The notes under the pieces: model-generated
What the model saw: the letters and a program-made list of their open reading frames with translations, nothing else
Told to the model about the DNA's origin: nothing
Database searches by the model: none
Source: Bog-473 sp963779735
Lineage (GTDB): Bacteria; Actinomycetota; Acidimicrobiia; Acidimicrobiales; RAAP-2
Direction: 5' to 3'
NCBI GenBank assembly: GCA_963779735.1
Contig: CAVZZJ010000004.1
Coordinates: 248,001 to 312,000 of the forward strand
Length of the DNA stretch: 64,000 bases
Shown: positions 37,878-45,758 of the stretch, piece by piece
How the letters are laid out: every line of letters begins with the position of its first letter
Numbering within the stretch: position 1 is the first letter of the stretch
Program-made: the position numbers and the translations under genes

Positions 37878-39614
37878 ATGCACGATCTCGTGATTCGGGG
37901 TGGGGTGGTCGTCGACGGCTCGGGAGGGCCGGCGCGCACGGCGGACGTTGCCGTTGACGGCGGCGTCATCGTCCATGTCGGGGCGGTGGAGACGTCGGGT
38001 CGGAGGACCGTGGACGCCGACGGCCTTCTGGTCACGCCCGGCTTCGTGGACATACACACTCACTTCGACGGCCAGGCGACCTGGGATCCACACCTCACGC
38101 CGTCGTGCTGGCACGGGGTGACCACGGCGATCCTCGGCAACTGCGGAGTCGGCTTCGCGCCGGTCCTGCCGCAGGGCCAGCAGACCCTGGTCGAGGTGAT
38201 GGAGGGCGTCGAGGACATCCCCGGCACGGCGCTCCACGAGGGGATCCGGTGGGAGTGGGAGTCCTTCCCCGAGTACCTGAACGCCCTGGAGCGCACGCCA
38301 CGGGCACTCGATGTGGGCGCCCAGGTTCCCCATGCCGCGGTCCGGGCCTATGTGATGGGCGAGCGTGCGCTCGAAGACGCCACGGGGGACGATCTGGCGG
38401 CCATCCGCTCCATCGTCACCCGGGCCCTCGAGGCCGGCGCCCTGGGCTTCTCGTCGGGACGGACGCGCGGTCACCGGGACGTGAATGGAAAGCCGGTCCC
38501 CGGCACCTTCGCGGCCGAGAAGGAGCTGGAGGTCATATTCGGAGCCCTGGCCGAGACGGGACGCGGCGTGTTCCAGGTCGTGCCCGCCGGTATCGGGGGT
38601 ATCGAAGGAGGCGACCCGGAGGGCTCCATGAACGGCGAGCTGGAGTGGATGATTCGGCTGGCCTCCTCCGCACCCGTGCCCCTCACGTTCTTGGTCATGC
38701 AGAGCTCGTTCGACCCCGACGGCTGGCGCCCCTGGTTCGAGGCGGTCCGGGAGGCCAACGCCCGAGGCGCCATCCTGAGGCCCCAGGTCGGAAGCCGGTG
38801 CTTCGGCGCGCTGCTCGGCCACCAGTCGCGGCTCAACCCCTTCGGCTACACCGATGCCTACCGGCGACTGGCCGATCTGCCGCTGTCCGAGCGGATCGTA
38901 CGGCTGCGCAGCCCCGAGGTCCGAGGAGCGATCCTGGCGCAGGCTCCGTCGGCCAACGCCCTATCGACCACGCTGGATCGCATCTCCCCGGGCAAGTTCG
39001 AGCGCCTGTTCCCCCTAGGGGAGCCCCTCGACTACGAGCCGGCGCCGGACCGGAGCGTCGCCGCGGTGGCGGCCCGGACCGGCCGCGACCCGTGGGAGGT
39101 CACCTACGACCTGATGCTGGGCGCCGACGGAAAAGAGTTCCTCCTGTTCCCGCTGCTCAACTACGCGGGAGGATCGTACGACGGCGTGTACGACATGATC
39201 ACCGCTCCCTACACCGTCCAGGGCCTGGGTGACGGGGGCGCCCACTCGGCGATCGTATGCGACGCCAGCATGACGACGTACCTGCTCACCCACTGGGTGC
39301 GGGATCGAGTTCGAGGGCCTCGGATCCCCCTCGAGCAGGCGGTGCGCCGCCTCACCAAGGACGGGTCCGACCTCTACGGGCTGAAGGACCGGGGGCTGGT
39401 CCAGGCGGGGATGCGAGCCGATCTGAACCTCATCGACTTCGATCGACTGTCGCTGTCGTACCCCGAGAGGGTCACCGACCTGCCGGCCGGTGCCGGACGG
39501 CTGATCCAAAAATCGGAGGGATATGTCGCCACCCTGGTGGCCGGCGAGGTGGTCGTGGATCATGGGGAGTTGACCGACGCCCGGCCGGGCCGGCTCGTCC
39601 GGTCGACCTCGTAA
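37878..39614 (+). CDS. N-acyl-D-amino-acid deacylase-family amidohydrolase
   Basis: 578 residues. The amidohydrolase N-terminal motif is TPGFVDIHTHFDGQ, GVTTAILGNCGVGFAPV is the D-aminoacylase-family signature with the metal-bridging Cys, and the C-terminal GDGGAHSAIVCDAS supplies the catalytic Asp region. This subfamily hydrolyses N-acyl-D-amino acids, but many actinobacterial members have other amide, lactone or dihydropyrimidine-like substrates. As the last gene of the TetR/SDR/BVMO/P450 cluster, it may open a lactone or amide made upstream; that is inference. Confidence 0.85.
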   Translation: MHDLVIRGGVVVDGSGGPARTADVAVDGGVIVHVGAVETSGRRTVDADGLLVTPGFVDIHTHFDGQATWDPHLTPSCWHGVTTAILGNCGVGFAPVLPQGQQTLVEVMEGVEDIPGTALHEGIRWEWESFPEYLNALERTPRALDVGAQVPHAAVRAYVMGERALEDATGDDLAAIRSIVTRALEAGALGFSSGRTRGHRDVNGKPVPGTFAAEKELEVIFGALAETGRGVFQVVPAGIGGIEGGDPEGSMNGELEWMIRLASSAPVPLTFLVMQSSFDPDGWRPWFEAVREANARGAILRPQVGSRCFGALLGHQSRLNPFGYTDAYRRLADLPLSERIVRLRSPEVRGAILAQAPSANALSTTLDRISPGKFERLFPLGEPLDYEPAPDRSVAAVAARTGRDPWEVTYDLMLGADGKEFLLFPLLNYAGGSYDGVYDMITAPYTVQGLGDGGAHSAIVCDASMTTYLLTHWVRDRVRGPRIPLEQAVRRLTKDGSDLYGLKDRGLVQAGMRADLNLIDFDRLSLSYPERVTDLPAGAGRLIQKSEGYVATLVAGEVVVDHGELTDARPGRLVRSTS

Positions 39615-39665
39615 TTGACGGGGCGACCTGGCCTGCGTGGAGGGGCGGCGGTACGGTGCACGGGC

Positions 39666-40595
39666 ATGAGCGCGCTGTTGGTCGTCGTCCGGCTGCCACC
39701 GTTGCGCGGGGGCCAGCTGCTCTCCACCACGTTCAACGCCGTCCCGGTCGTGATGATCCTGGCCGCCTTGGCCCTCTACCTCTGGGGCGTGCAGAGAAAC
39801 AATGCGTTGCACCCACGTCATCCCTGGTCTGCGACCAAGACGGCTTCGTTCGTCGGGGGGCTGGCGGTGACCGCCGTCGCCATATTCAGCTTCGTGGGCG
39901 TCTACGACGAGGAGCTGTTCTGGGACCACATGGTCCAGCACCTTCTCCTGATCATGGTGGCAGCCCCGCTCTTCGCCATCTCGTCGCCGATCGACCTGGC
40001 CTGGCGGTCGACGACGGGTCCGCCGCACGCGCGGGTCACCCGCGCGCTTCGTTCCCGCCCGGCCAAGTTCTTCGGCCATCCCGGTGTGGCCTTCGTGGCG
40101 TACGCGGTGCTGATCCCGCTGACCCATCTGACGGTCTGGTACAACTACACCATCGGGCACCCGCTGGTGGACGATGTTGAACACCTCGTCTTTCTCGGCC
40201 TGGGCTACCTCTTCTGGCGGCAGATCTTCGGCAGTGACCCCAACTGCTACCGCCTGCATCCGGCGCTCAAGTTCGCCTACCTGTTCCTGGCCATCCCCAT
40301 CGACACCTTCACCGGGCTCTCGCTCAACCAGGAGGTCCACGAGATCTTCCCGGCGTATCTCGCCTTCCATCGCACCTGGGGACCTTCCCTGGTCGACGAC
40401 CTCCACATCGGCGGGGTCCTCATGTGGGTGGCGGGGGACACGCTCATGCTGTGGCCCATGATCCCTGTCGCTCTGAGCTGGATGCATCTGGAGGAGCGCA
40501 AGGCCACCCGCATCGACCGGGAGCTCGACGCCGCCGAGGCGGCCGAGACCTCCAGGCTCCTGGGGGGATCGCAGGGCTGGGCCGTCGACGCCTAG
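39666..40595 (+). CDS. CtaG-type cytochrome c oxidase assembly membrane protein
   Basis: 309 residues from ATG 39666. About seven hydrophobic segments are visible (for example VVMILAALALYLWGV and GGLAVTAVAIFSFVGV). The motif FWDHMVQHLLLIMVAAPLF is characteristic of the caa3_CtaG family, as are the conserved His residues in DVEHLVFLGLGYLFW and DDLHIGGVLMWV, likely copper-related. It is thought to help load Cu into cytochrome oxidase subunits. The adjacent convergent VKOR/DUF929 genes fit a shared envelope redox role. Confidence 0.85.
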   Translation: MSALLVVVRLPPLRGGQLLSTTFNAVPVVMILAALALYLWGVQRNNALHPRHPWSATKTASFVGGLAVTAVAIFSFVGVYDEELFWDHMVQHLLLIMVAAPLFAISSPIDLAWRSTTGPPHARVTRALRSRPAKFFGHPGVAFVAYAVLIPLTHLTVWYNYTIGHPLVDDVEHLVFLGLGYLFWRQIFGSDPNCYRLHPALKFAYLFLAIPIDTFTGLSLNQEVHEIFPAYLAFHRTWGPSLVDDLHIGGVLMWVAGDTLMLWPMIPVALSWMHLEERKATRIDRELDAAEAAETSRLLGGSQGWAVDA

Positions 40596-40614
40596 GTTCG
40601 CCGGCCCAGCCCTG

Positions 40615-41091
40615 TCAGGGTCTGGCCAGGCTCAGGTCATCGTCGAAGGTGGCGGTGCTGAGGGTGGCGAGGACCGTCGAGACGAACAGCACGAAGGTCA
40701 GCACGTGCACCGCCGTGCACCACAGGCAGATGGCGTCTATCGCGAACAGCTCGGTGTAGAGGAGGTAGACGACGGTGCCCAGGCCGACCATCGACCATGT
40801 CACCCGCCCGGCGCGGACGAGCCGTTCCCCCCTGTCCCACATGACGGGCAGCTGGAGGACGAGCATCACCGCGAAGAAGACCAGCCCCAGGACGGCGACG
40901 GGCACGCCCGCCACCCTGGAGTAGGTGCTGGTGGTGACGGCCAGGCAGTCGACGATGCCCTTGTCGGAGCAGACGAGGCTGGTCGACCCGGTGTAGTGCT
41001 CGTAGGTGAGGTAGCCCGCCACACCCAGGCCGGCGAGGCTGGCGGCCGTCCCCACCAGTGCCGGCCAGCGGGGACGTGGCCGCTCAGCCAT
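40615..41091 (-). CDS. Vitamin K epoxide reductase (VKOR) family protein
   Basis: 158 residues. Four membrane helices are visible. The loop cysteines are in SLVCSDKGIVDCLAVTTS and the quinone-proximal active site is CLWC near the third helix. Bacterial VKOR re-oxidises DsbA-like thiol oxidases with quinone as acceptor and replaces DsbB in actinobacteria. Its start overlaps the stop of the DUF929/thioredoxin-like gene by 8 bases, which strongly suggests that protein is its partner. Confidence 0.92.
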   Translation of the reverse strand: MAERPRPRWPALVGTAASLAGLGVAGYLTYEHYTGSTSLVCSDKGIVDCLAVTTSTYSRVAGVPVAVLGLVFFAVMLVLQLPVMWDRGERLVRAGRVTWSMVGLGTVVYLLYTELFAIDAICLWCTAVHVLTFVLFVSTVLATLSTATFDDDLSLARP

Positions 41092-42010
41092 GGCCCGTCG
41101 CGCTGCAGACGTCGGCCGGTTGGTGGCCGGTCATCGTGCTGCAGATGGTCTTGATCAAGACCTCGGCCGAGGCGTCGATACCGGCCCCGACGGCGGTGGA
41201 GTTGTTGCCGACGTCCCGGGCGATGTCGGCGAAGGACACGCCGGCGAGCACGTTGGGGTCGTACTGCGCCGAGGCCAGGAAGGCCTTGCCCCCGAAGTCG
41301 ATGAACGGGACCGTTCCCAGGGTGCTGTGGGCCGCCCACAACTTGTCCTGGGCCGCCGTCGGAGTCTGCAGCGCCACGTAGGTGTTGCCGTCGGGCTGAT
41401 TGGTGGTGGTCTCCACCGGGGTGAACGTGAGGTACGGGCTGGTGTACGTCGTCTTGTAGAAGGTCAAGGTCTGTATGTCCCCGTCCCGAACGGCGGAGTG
41501 GATCTGCCCGGGCTGGGGGCTGAACGTGCCGAACTTAGAGAGAGCGACGTACATCGCCCAGCGCTCGGTCGCGCAGATCGGGCAGAACTCGGCCCCGATG
41601 TAGAGCAGGTCCGGCTTGCCGTCGGCCGTCAGCTTGGGATCGCTGATGGACTGGGGCGCGAGCACCTCACCGGTGGGGGCGGCGGCCAGGGTGCTGAGGG
41701 GCACGGACGCCAGGTGGGCCATGGTGGCGGCCGGCACCGGTGTGCCTGCTGGCGGCGATGCGCCGGCCGCGGACGCGCCGCCTCCACCCGCCACCTTGAC
41801 CAGGACGAGGGCGATCACGATCACGGCGACAAGCACGACGGACGCCAGTCCTACCGTGCGGTTGCGGGCCCGGCGGGCCTGGAGGGCGGCGCGTTCCCTT
41901 GCGGCTTGGCGCTCGCTGTACTTGCGGCTCGCACTGGAGCGGTTGTTGGTGGGGTTCGGCGCCCCGGGCTTTCCGGACTTGGCGCGTGAAGCTCGTTGTG
42001 ACTTGGGCAT
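41084..42010 (-). CDS. DUF929 family membrane-anchored thioredoxin-like protein
   Basis: 308 residues. A strongly basic N terminus, one membrane helix (about 53-73, VGLASVVLVAVIVIALVLV) and a large external domain. LLYIGAEFCPICATERWAM gives a CPIC redox motif in a thioredoxin-like setting, and GTVPFIDFGGKAFL provides the cis-Pro-like loop. Two further cysteines near the C terminus (KTICSTM, ADVCSAT) could form a second disulfide. Operon overlap with VKOR suggests a DsbA-like oxidative-folding role. Confidence 0.85.
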   Translation of the reverse strand: MPKSQRASRAKSGKPGAPNPTNNRSSASRKYSERQAARERAALQARRARNRTVGLASVVLVAVIVIALVLVKVAGGGGASAAGASPPAGTPVPAATMAHLASVPLSTLAAAPTGEVLAPQSISDPKLTADGKPDLLYIGAEFCPICATERWAMYVALSKFGTFSPQPGQIHSAVRDGDIQTLTFYKTTYTSPYLTFTPVETTTNQPDGNTYVALQTPTAAQDKLWAAHSTLGTVPFIDFGGKAFLASAQYDPNVLAGVSFADIARDVGNNSTAVGAGIDASAEVLIKTICSTMTGHQPADVCSATGHG

Positions 42011-42135
42011 GTGGGTTCTCTCCTTGTAGGGCGAGATGGCGCGCGTGGCACATCTCGGGCAGTTCTGATGGGCAACGGCCGTCGAGCTGACGGGTTGCGA
42101 GCTCGCACCGCGCCGGGGGCGACGGTGCGGATGAA

Positions 42136-42480
42136 CTAGGAGAACTGTGGTGGCCGGAAGAGGACCACGGCTGCGCCTCGGGGCAGGGCGTGCACGAAGG
42201 ACCTCATGCGCCTGGTGGCGCGGCCCGCTGCGACGCCGACCACGATGCCGGTCATGGCGACCACCGCCGCAATGGTGAGCACCGGGGTGGGGGCTACCGG
42301 CGCGCTTCGCCCGCAGTCGTCACCGGCACAGCCGGAGGGGAAGGTGGGTGCTGACTGGGTGGACACGGGGGCCAGGCCGCTCGCCGTGAAGCTGCCGGTC
42401 AGCAGGGCGCGGGGCATGAACCCGCCGAGGACGATGGCGACCACCGCCACCACCAGGCACCAGCGCAACCGCAACGACAT
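42136..42480 (-). CDS. Small membrane protein of unknown function
   Basis: 114 residues. One N-terminal hydrophobic segment (WCLVVAVVAIVLGGFMP), an external loop with two cysteines (SGCAGDDCGRS), a second membrane helix (VLTIAAVVAMTGIVVGVAAG) and a basic cytoplasmic tail ending in RPPQFS. It lies on the same strand 125 bases upstream of the DUF929-VKOR pair and might belong to the same unit; the loop cysteines would make it a conceivable redox client. No family recognised. Confidence 0.6.
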   Translation of the reverse strand: MSLRLRWCLVVAVVAIVLGGFMPRALLTGSFTASGLAPVSTQSAPTFPSGCAGDDCGRSAPVAPTPVLTIAAVVAMTGIVVGVAAGRATRRMRSFVHALPRGAAVVLFRPPQFS

Positions 42481-42592
42481 GAACCCAATTTAGGGGAACG
42501 TCCGCCGGATTGGCTGTCATGCCCGGGCGTGGGCGAGGCGGGGGAACGAATTCCCGCTCGGATGGCCCGGACGCCCCGACCTCCGTAGTCTC

Positions 42593-44197
42593 ATGGGTAT
42601 GACGCTCGAAGAACAGGGTGACCCGGAGCATCGAACGGATTCGGGGATCGAGATCCATGCCGTCTACCGCGCGGTCGATCTCGACGGATGGGACCCCCAG
42701 GTCAGGCTGGGTGAGCCGGGACGTTTTCCCTACACCCGGGGCGTGCACCGCGAGATGTACCGCTCGAAGCTGTGGACGATGCGCCAGTATGCCGGGTTCG
42801 GTTCGGCGGAGTCGACCAACGAGAGGTTCAAATTTTTGCTGGAGGCCGGCCAGACCGGGCTGTCGTGCGCTTTCGACCTGCCCACCCAGATGGGCTACGA
42901 CTCGGACCACCCCCGGGCCGAGGGCGAGGTCGGAAAGGTGGGCGTGGCCATCGACTCGCTGGCCGACATGCGACTGCTGATGGCCGATCTGCCGATGGAC
43001 AAGGTCACCACCTCCATGACCATCAACGCCACCGGTGCCATCCTCTTGCTGCTCTACCAGCTCGTGGCCGAGGAGCAGGGTGTTCCGGGGGAGAAGATCC
43101 GCGGCACGATCCAGAACGACATCTTGAAGGAGTACATCGCCCGCGGCACCTACATCTACCCGCCCCGCCCCTCAATGCGGCTCATCGTCGACACGTTCTC
43201 CTACTGTGCGGCCAACCTCCCCAACTGGAACACCATCTCCATTTCGGGCTACCACATCCGCGAGGCGGGTTCGACGGCCGTGCAGGAGATCGCCTTCACG
43301 CTGGCCAACGGGATCGCCTACGTCGAAGCGGCGATGGCCGCCGGCATGGACGTCGACGCCTTCGCCCCCCGGCTGTCCTTCTTCTGGAACGCCCACAACA
43401 ACCTGTTCGAGGAGGTGGCCAAGTTCCGGGCGGCGCGCCGCATGTGGGCCCGCATCATGACCGAGCGTTTCGGTGCCAAGGACGAGCGATCGAAAATGTT
43501 GCGTTTCCACACCCAGACCGGCGGCTCGACGCTGACGGCCCAGCAGCCCGAGAACAACATCGTCCGCGTCACGCTGCAGTCCTTGGCCGCCGCGCTGGGC
43601 GGAACCCAGAGCCTGCACACCAACGGATTCGACGAGGCGCTCGGTCTGCCCACGACGCGGGCGGCCAAGATCGCCCTGCGCACGCAGCAGATCGTGGGCT
43701 TCGAGTCCGGGGTGGCCGATACGGTGGACCCGCTGGCCGGTTCCTACTTCATCGAGTCCCTCACCGATCAGGTCGAAGAGGCCGCCAACGAGTACCTCGA
43801 CCGCATCGACGCGCTGGGCGGTGCGGTGGCGGCCATTGAGGCCCGGTTCATGCAGGACGAGATCGAGCGGGCGGCGTACAGCTTCGCCAAGGCGGTGGAC
43901 AGCGGCGAGAAGATCGTCGTCGGCGTGAACCGCTTCACCGATGCCGAGAGCGAGCCGGCCGAGGTGTTCCCCATTGACGTCGCCCTGCAGCAGACGCAGA
44001 TCGAGCGCACGAGGGCGGTCCGAGCCACCCGAGACCAAGCGGCGGTCGACCGGGCGCTGTCCGCCGTCGCCGAGACCGCCAGCGGGGAAGGGAACCTGCT
44101 GGTGCCCATGAAGGCGGCGCTGGCCGCCATGGCGACGCTGGGGGAGGTGGCCGACGTGCTGCGCGGTGTGTTCGGGGTCTACCAACCGGGGGGATGA
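42593..44197 (+). CDS. B12-dependent acyl-CoA mutase large subunit (methylmalonyl-CoA mutase family)
   Basis: 534 residues. The TIM-barrel mutase core is clear: LWTMRQYAGFGSAESTNERFKFL, FDLPTQMGYDSDHP, GTIQNDILKEY, SISGYHIREAGSTAVQE and LSFFWNAHNN. There is no C-terminal cobalamin-binding domain, so it needs a separate small subunit that is not in this window. At the position of substrate-binding Tyr89 of methylmalonyl-CoA mutase (RGPY) this protein has His52 (RGVH), so the substrate may be another acyl-CoA (isobutyryl-, 2-hydroxyisobutyryl- or similar). The cofactor could come from the PduO-type enzyme at 27 kb. Confidence 0.9.
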   Translation: MGMTLEEQGDPEHRTDSGIEIHAVYRAVDLDGWDPQVRLGEPGRFPYTRGVHREMYRSKLWTMRQYAGFGSAESTNERFKFLLEAGQTGLSCAFDLPTQMGYDSDHPRAEGEVGKVGVAIDSLADMRLLMADLPMDKVTTSMTINATGAILLLLYQLVAEEQGVPGEKIRGTIQNDILKEYIARGTYIYPPRPSMRLIVDTFSYCAANLPNWNTISISGYHIREAGSTAVQEIAFTLANGIAYVEAAMAAGMDVDAFAPRLSFFWNAHNNLFEEVAKFRAARRMWARIMTERFGAKDERSKMLRFHTQTGGSTLTAQQPENNIVRVTLQSLAAALGGTQSLHTNGFDEALGLPTTRAAKIALRTQQIVGFESGVADTVDPLAGSYFIESLTDQVEEAANEYLDRIDALGGAVAAIEARFMQDEIERAAYSFAKAVDSGEKIVVGVNRFTDAESEPAEVFPIDVALQQTQIERTRAVRATRDQAAVDRALSAVAETASGEGNLLVPMKAALAAMATLGEVADVLRGVFGVYQPGG

Positions 44198-44266
44198 GAC
44201 GACACATGCCCCACTCCCTGGCCCACCGGCGCGGTCGTTGATCGTTGGGCCGCCACGAGGCGACGT

Positions 44267-44563
44267 TCAGGCGGTCACGACGGGGGCGAAGTGCTCCACC
44301 ACCGGGGCGGGGTCGTAGAAGTGGTGCAGCAGGGCGCGCCACGTCTGGTACGCCTCGGAGTTGCGGAACCCCTGGGTGTGGGCCTCCACCGACTCCCACT
44401 GCACCAAGAGGAGGAACCCGCTGGGTCGCTCGACGCACCGCTCCACCCGCAAGGAGATGAACCCCGGGCTGGCGGCGATGATCGCCTTGGCCCGGCCCAT
44501 GGCCTCGAGGAACTCGGACTCCTGGCCGGGGATCACCTGGAGCAGCGCGTGCTCGGTGATCAC
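44267..44563 (-). CDS. Antibiotic-biosynthesis-monooxygenase (ABM) domain protein
   Basis: 98 residues from GTG 44563 (VITEHALLQVIPGQESEFLEA); the frame extends upstream but the domain begins here. PGFISLRVERCVERPSGFLLLVQWES and AYQTWRALLHHFYDPAPVVEHF are typical of the ABM dimeric alpha-beta barrel. Functions range from cofactor-free monooxygenases to haem degradation; no axial ligand can be assigned. It lies 28 bases downstream of the M20 amidohydrolase, probably in the same transcript. Confidence 0.75.
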   Translation of the reverse strand: MITEHALLQVIPGQESEFLEAMGRAKAIIAASPGFISLRVERCVERPSGFLLLVQWESVEAHTQGFRNSEAYQTWRALLHHFYDPAPVVEHFAPVVTA

Positions 44564-44591
44564 TCGGGCCGAGCCGGGGGGTCGTCGCGCC

Positions 44592-45755
44592 TCACGCGCC
44601 GACAAGCCTCCGCCGCATCGTCGGGTCGGTCGCCGCGTCAATGGCCGTCCAGGCCAGGGCCAGCACGCCGTCGCGCACGGCGGCGTCGGCGGAAGCCGTG
44701 ACGCAGGCGGCCGCGAACTCGTGCTGATGGTTCACCGCGCCCTCGGTCTCTATCCCTATGAGCGGATGGATGGTCGGCACGGCGAGCGACACGTTGGCCA
44801 TGTCGGTGGAGAACGTGGGCAGCGGGGCGTCGGCATCGTCGGCGTCGAACCGTCGTCCCAGGGACTCGGCATTCTTCCGGTACGCCGCCACCAGACCCGG
44901 ATCGGACTCCATGTGCGAGTAGTCGGGTGACAGCTTCTCGTAGCGCACCGTGCAGCCCGTGGCCAGCGCACCGGCCTCGAAGCAGGCGCGGACGCGGCGC
45001 TCGAGGGCCTTGAGCCCTTCGACGGTGCGCGAGCGGGCCATGAACCGTCCGGTGACCATGGCGGGGATCACGTTGGCCGACCCCCCGCCCTGAGTGATCA
45101 CCCCGTGCACCTGGTCCCCGGGCGGGAGCTGCTGGCGCAGCAACCCCAGGGCCACCTGGGAGACGGTCATGGCGTCGAGGGCGTTGACGCCCCTCCACGG
45201 CGCGGCCGACGCGTGGGCTTCCCGGCCGCCGAAGTGCACGTCGAAGTGGGCCACGGCCAGGCAGGCGCCGGTCAGTCGCTCGGTCGGCCACGGGTGGACC
45301 ATCATGGCGGCGTGGACGCCCTGGAAGGCGCCCCGCTCGAGCATGAGGACCTTGCCCCCGCCGCCCTCCTCCGCCGGCGTGCCCAGCACCCGGACCTGCA
45401 GTCCGATCTGGTCGGCCACAGCGGCGAGGGCCAGACCGGCACCGACGGCGCTGGCCGCGATGATGTTGTGGCCGCAGGCGTGCCCGATCTCGGGCAGCGC
45501 GTCATATTCGGCGCAGACGGCGACGACCAGCTGGCCATCGCCCGCCCGGGACTCGAGCGCGGTGGGAATGCCGTAGACGCCCTCGGCGACCTCGAGGCCA
45601 CCGGTGCGGAGCGCCTCGGCCACGGCGCGGGCCGATCTGACCTCGTTGAAGCAAAGCTCGGGTGTCGAGTGGACGGCGTGGCTCAGGGCGAGCAGCTCGG
45701 GCAGGCGTTGCGCGACGACCGCCGCCGCCGCGTCCTTGGCCGCGGGTGCGTGCAT
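44592..45755 (-). CDS. M20-family amidohydrolase (AbgB/carboxypeptidase-like)
   Basis: 387 residues. Metal-binding motifs: GHACGHN (His/Cys/His), TPAEEGGGGK (Glu pair), and the C-terminal VNHQHEF region. HPWPTERL and the dimerisation domain insert (HFGGREAHASAAPWRGVNALDA) match the M20D amidohydrolase branch that hydrolyses N-acyl or p-aminobenzoyl amino acids. It starts just 3 bases after the biotin-carboxylase stop, so the two are co-transcribed; why a peptidase-like enzyme accompanies a carboxylase is not evident. Confidence 0.85.
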   Translation of the reverse strand: MHAPAAKDAAAAVVAQRLPELLALSHAVHSTPELCFNEVRSARAVAEALRTGGLEVAEGVYGIPTALESRAGDGQLVVAVCAEYDALPEIGHACGHNIIAASAVGAGLALAAVADQIGLQVRVLGTPAEEGGGGKVLMLERGAFQGVHAAMMVHPWPTERLTGACLAVAHFDVHFGGREAHASAAPWRGVNALDAMTVSQVALGLLRQQLPPGDQVHGVITQGGGSANVIPAMVTGRFMARSRTVEGLKALERRVRACFEAGALATGCTVRYEKLSPDYSHMESDPGLVAAYRKNAESLGRRFDADDADAPLPTFSTDMANVSLAVPTIHPLIGIETEGAVNHQHEFAAACVTASADAAVRDGVLALAWTAIDAATDPTMRRRLVGA

Positions 45756-45758
45756 CGA

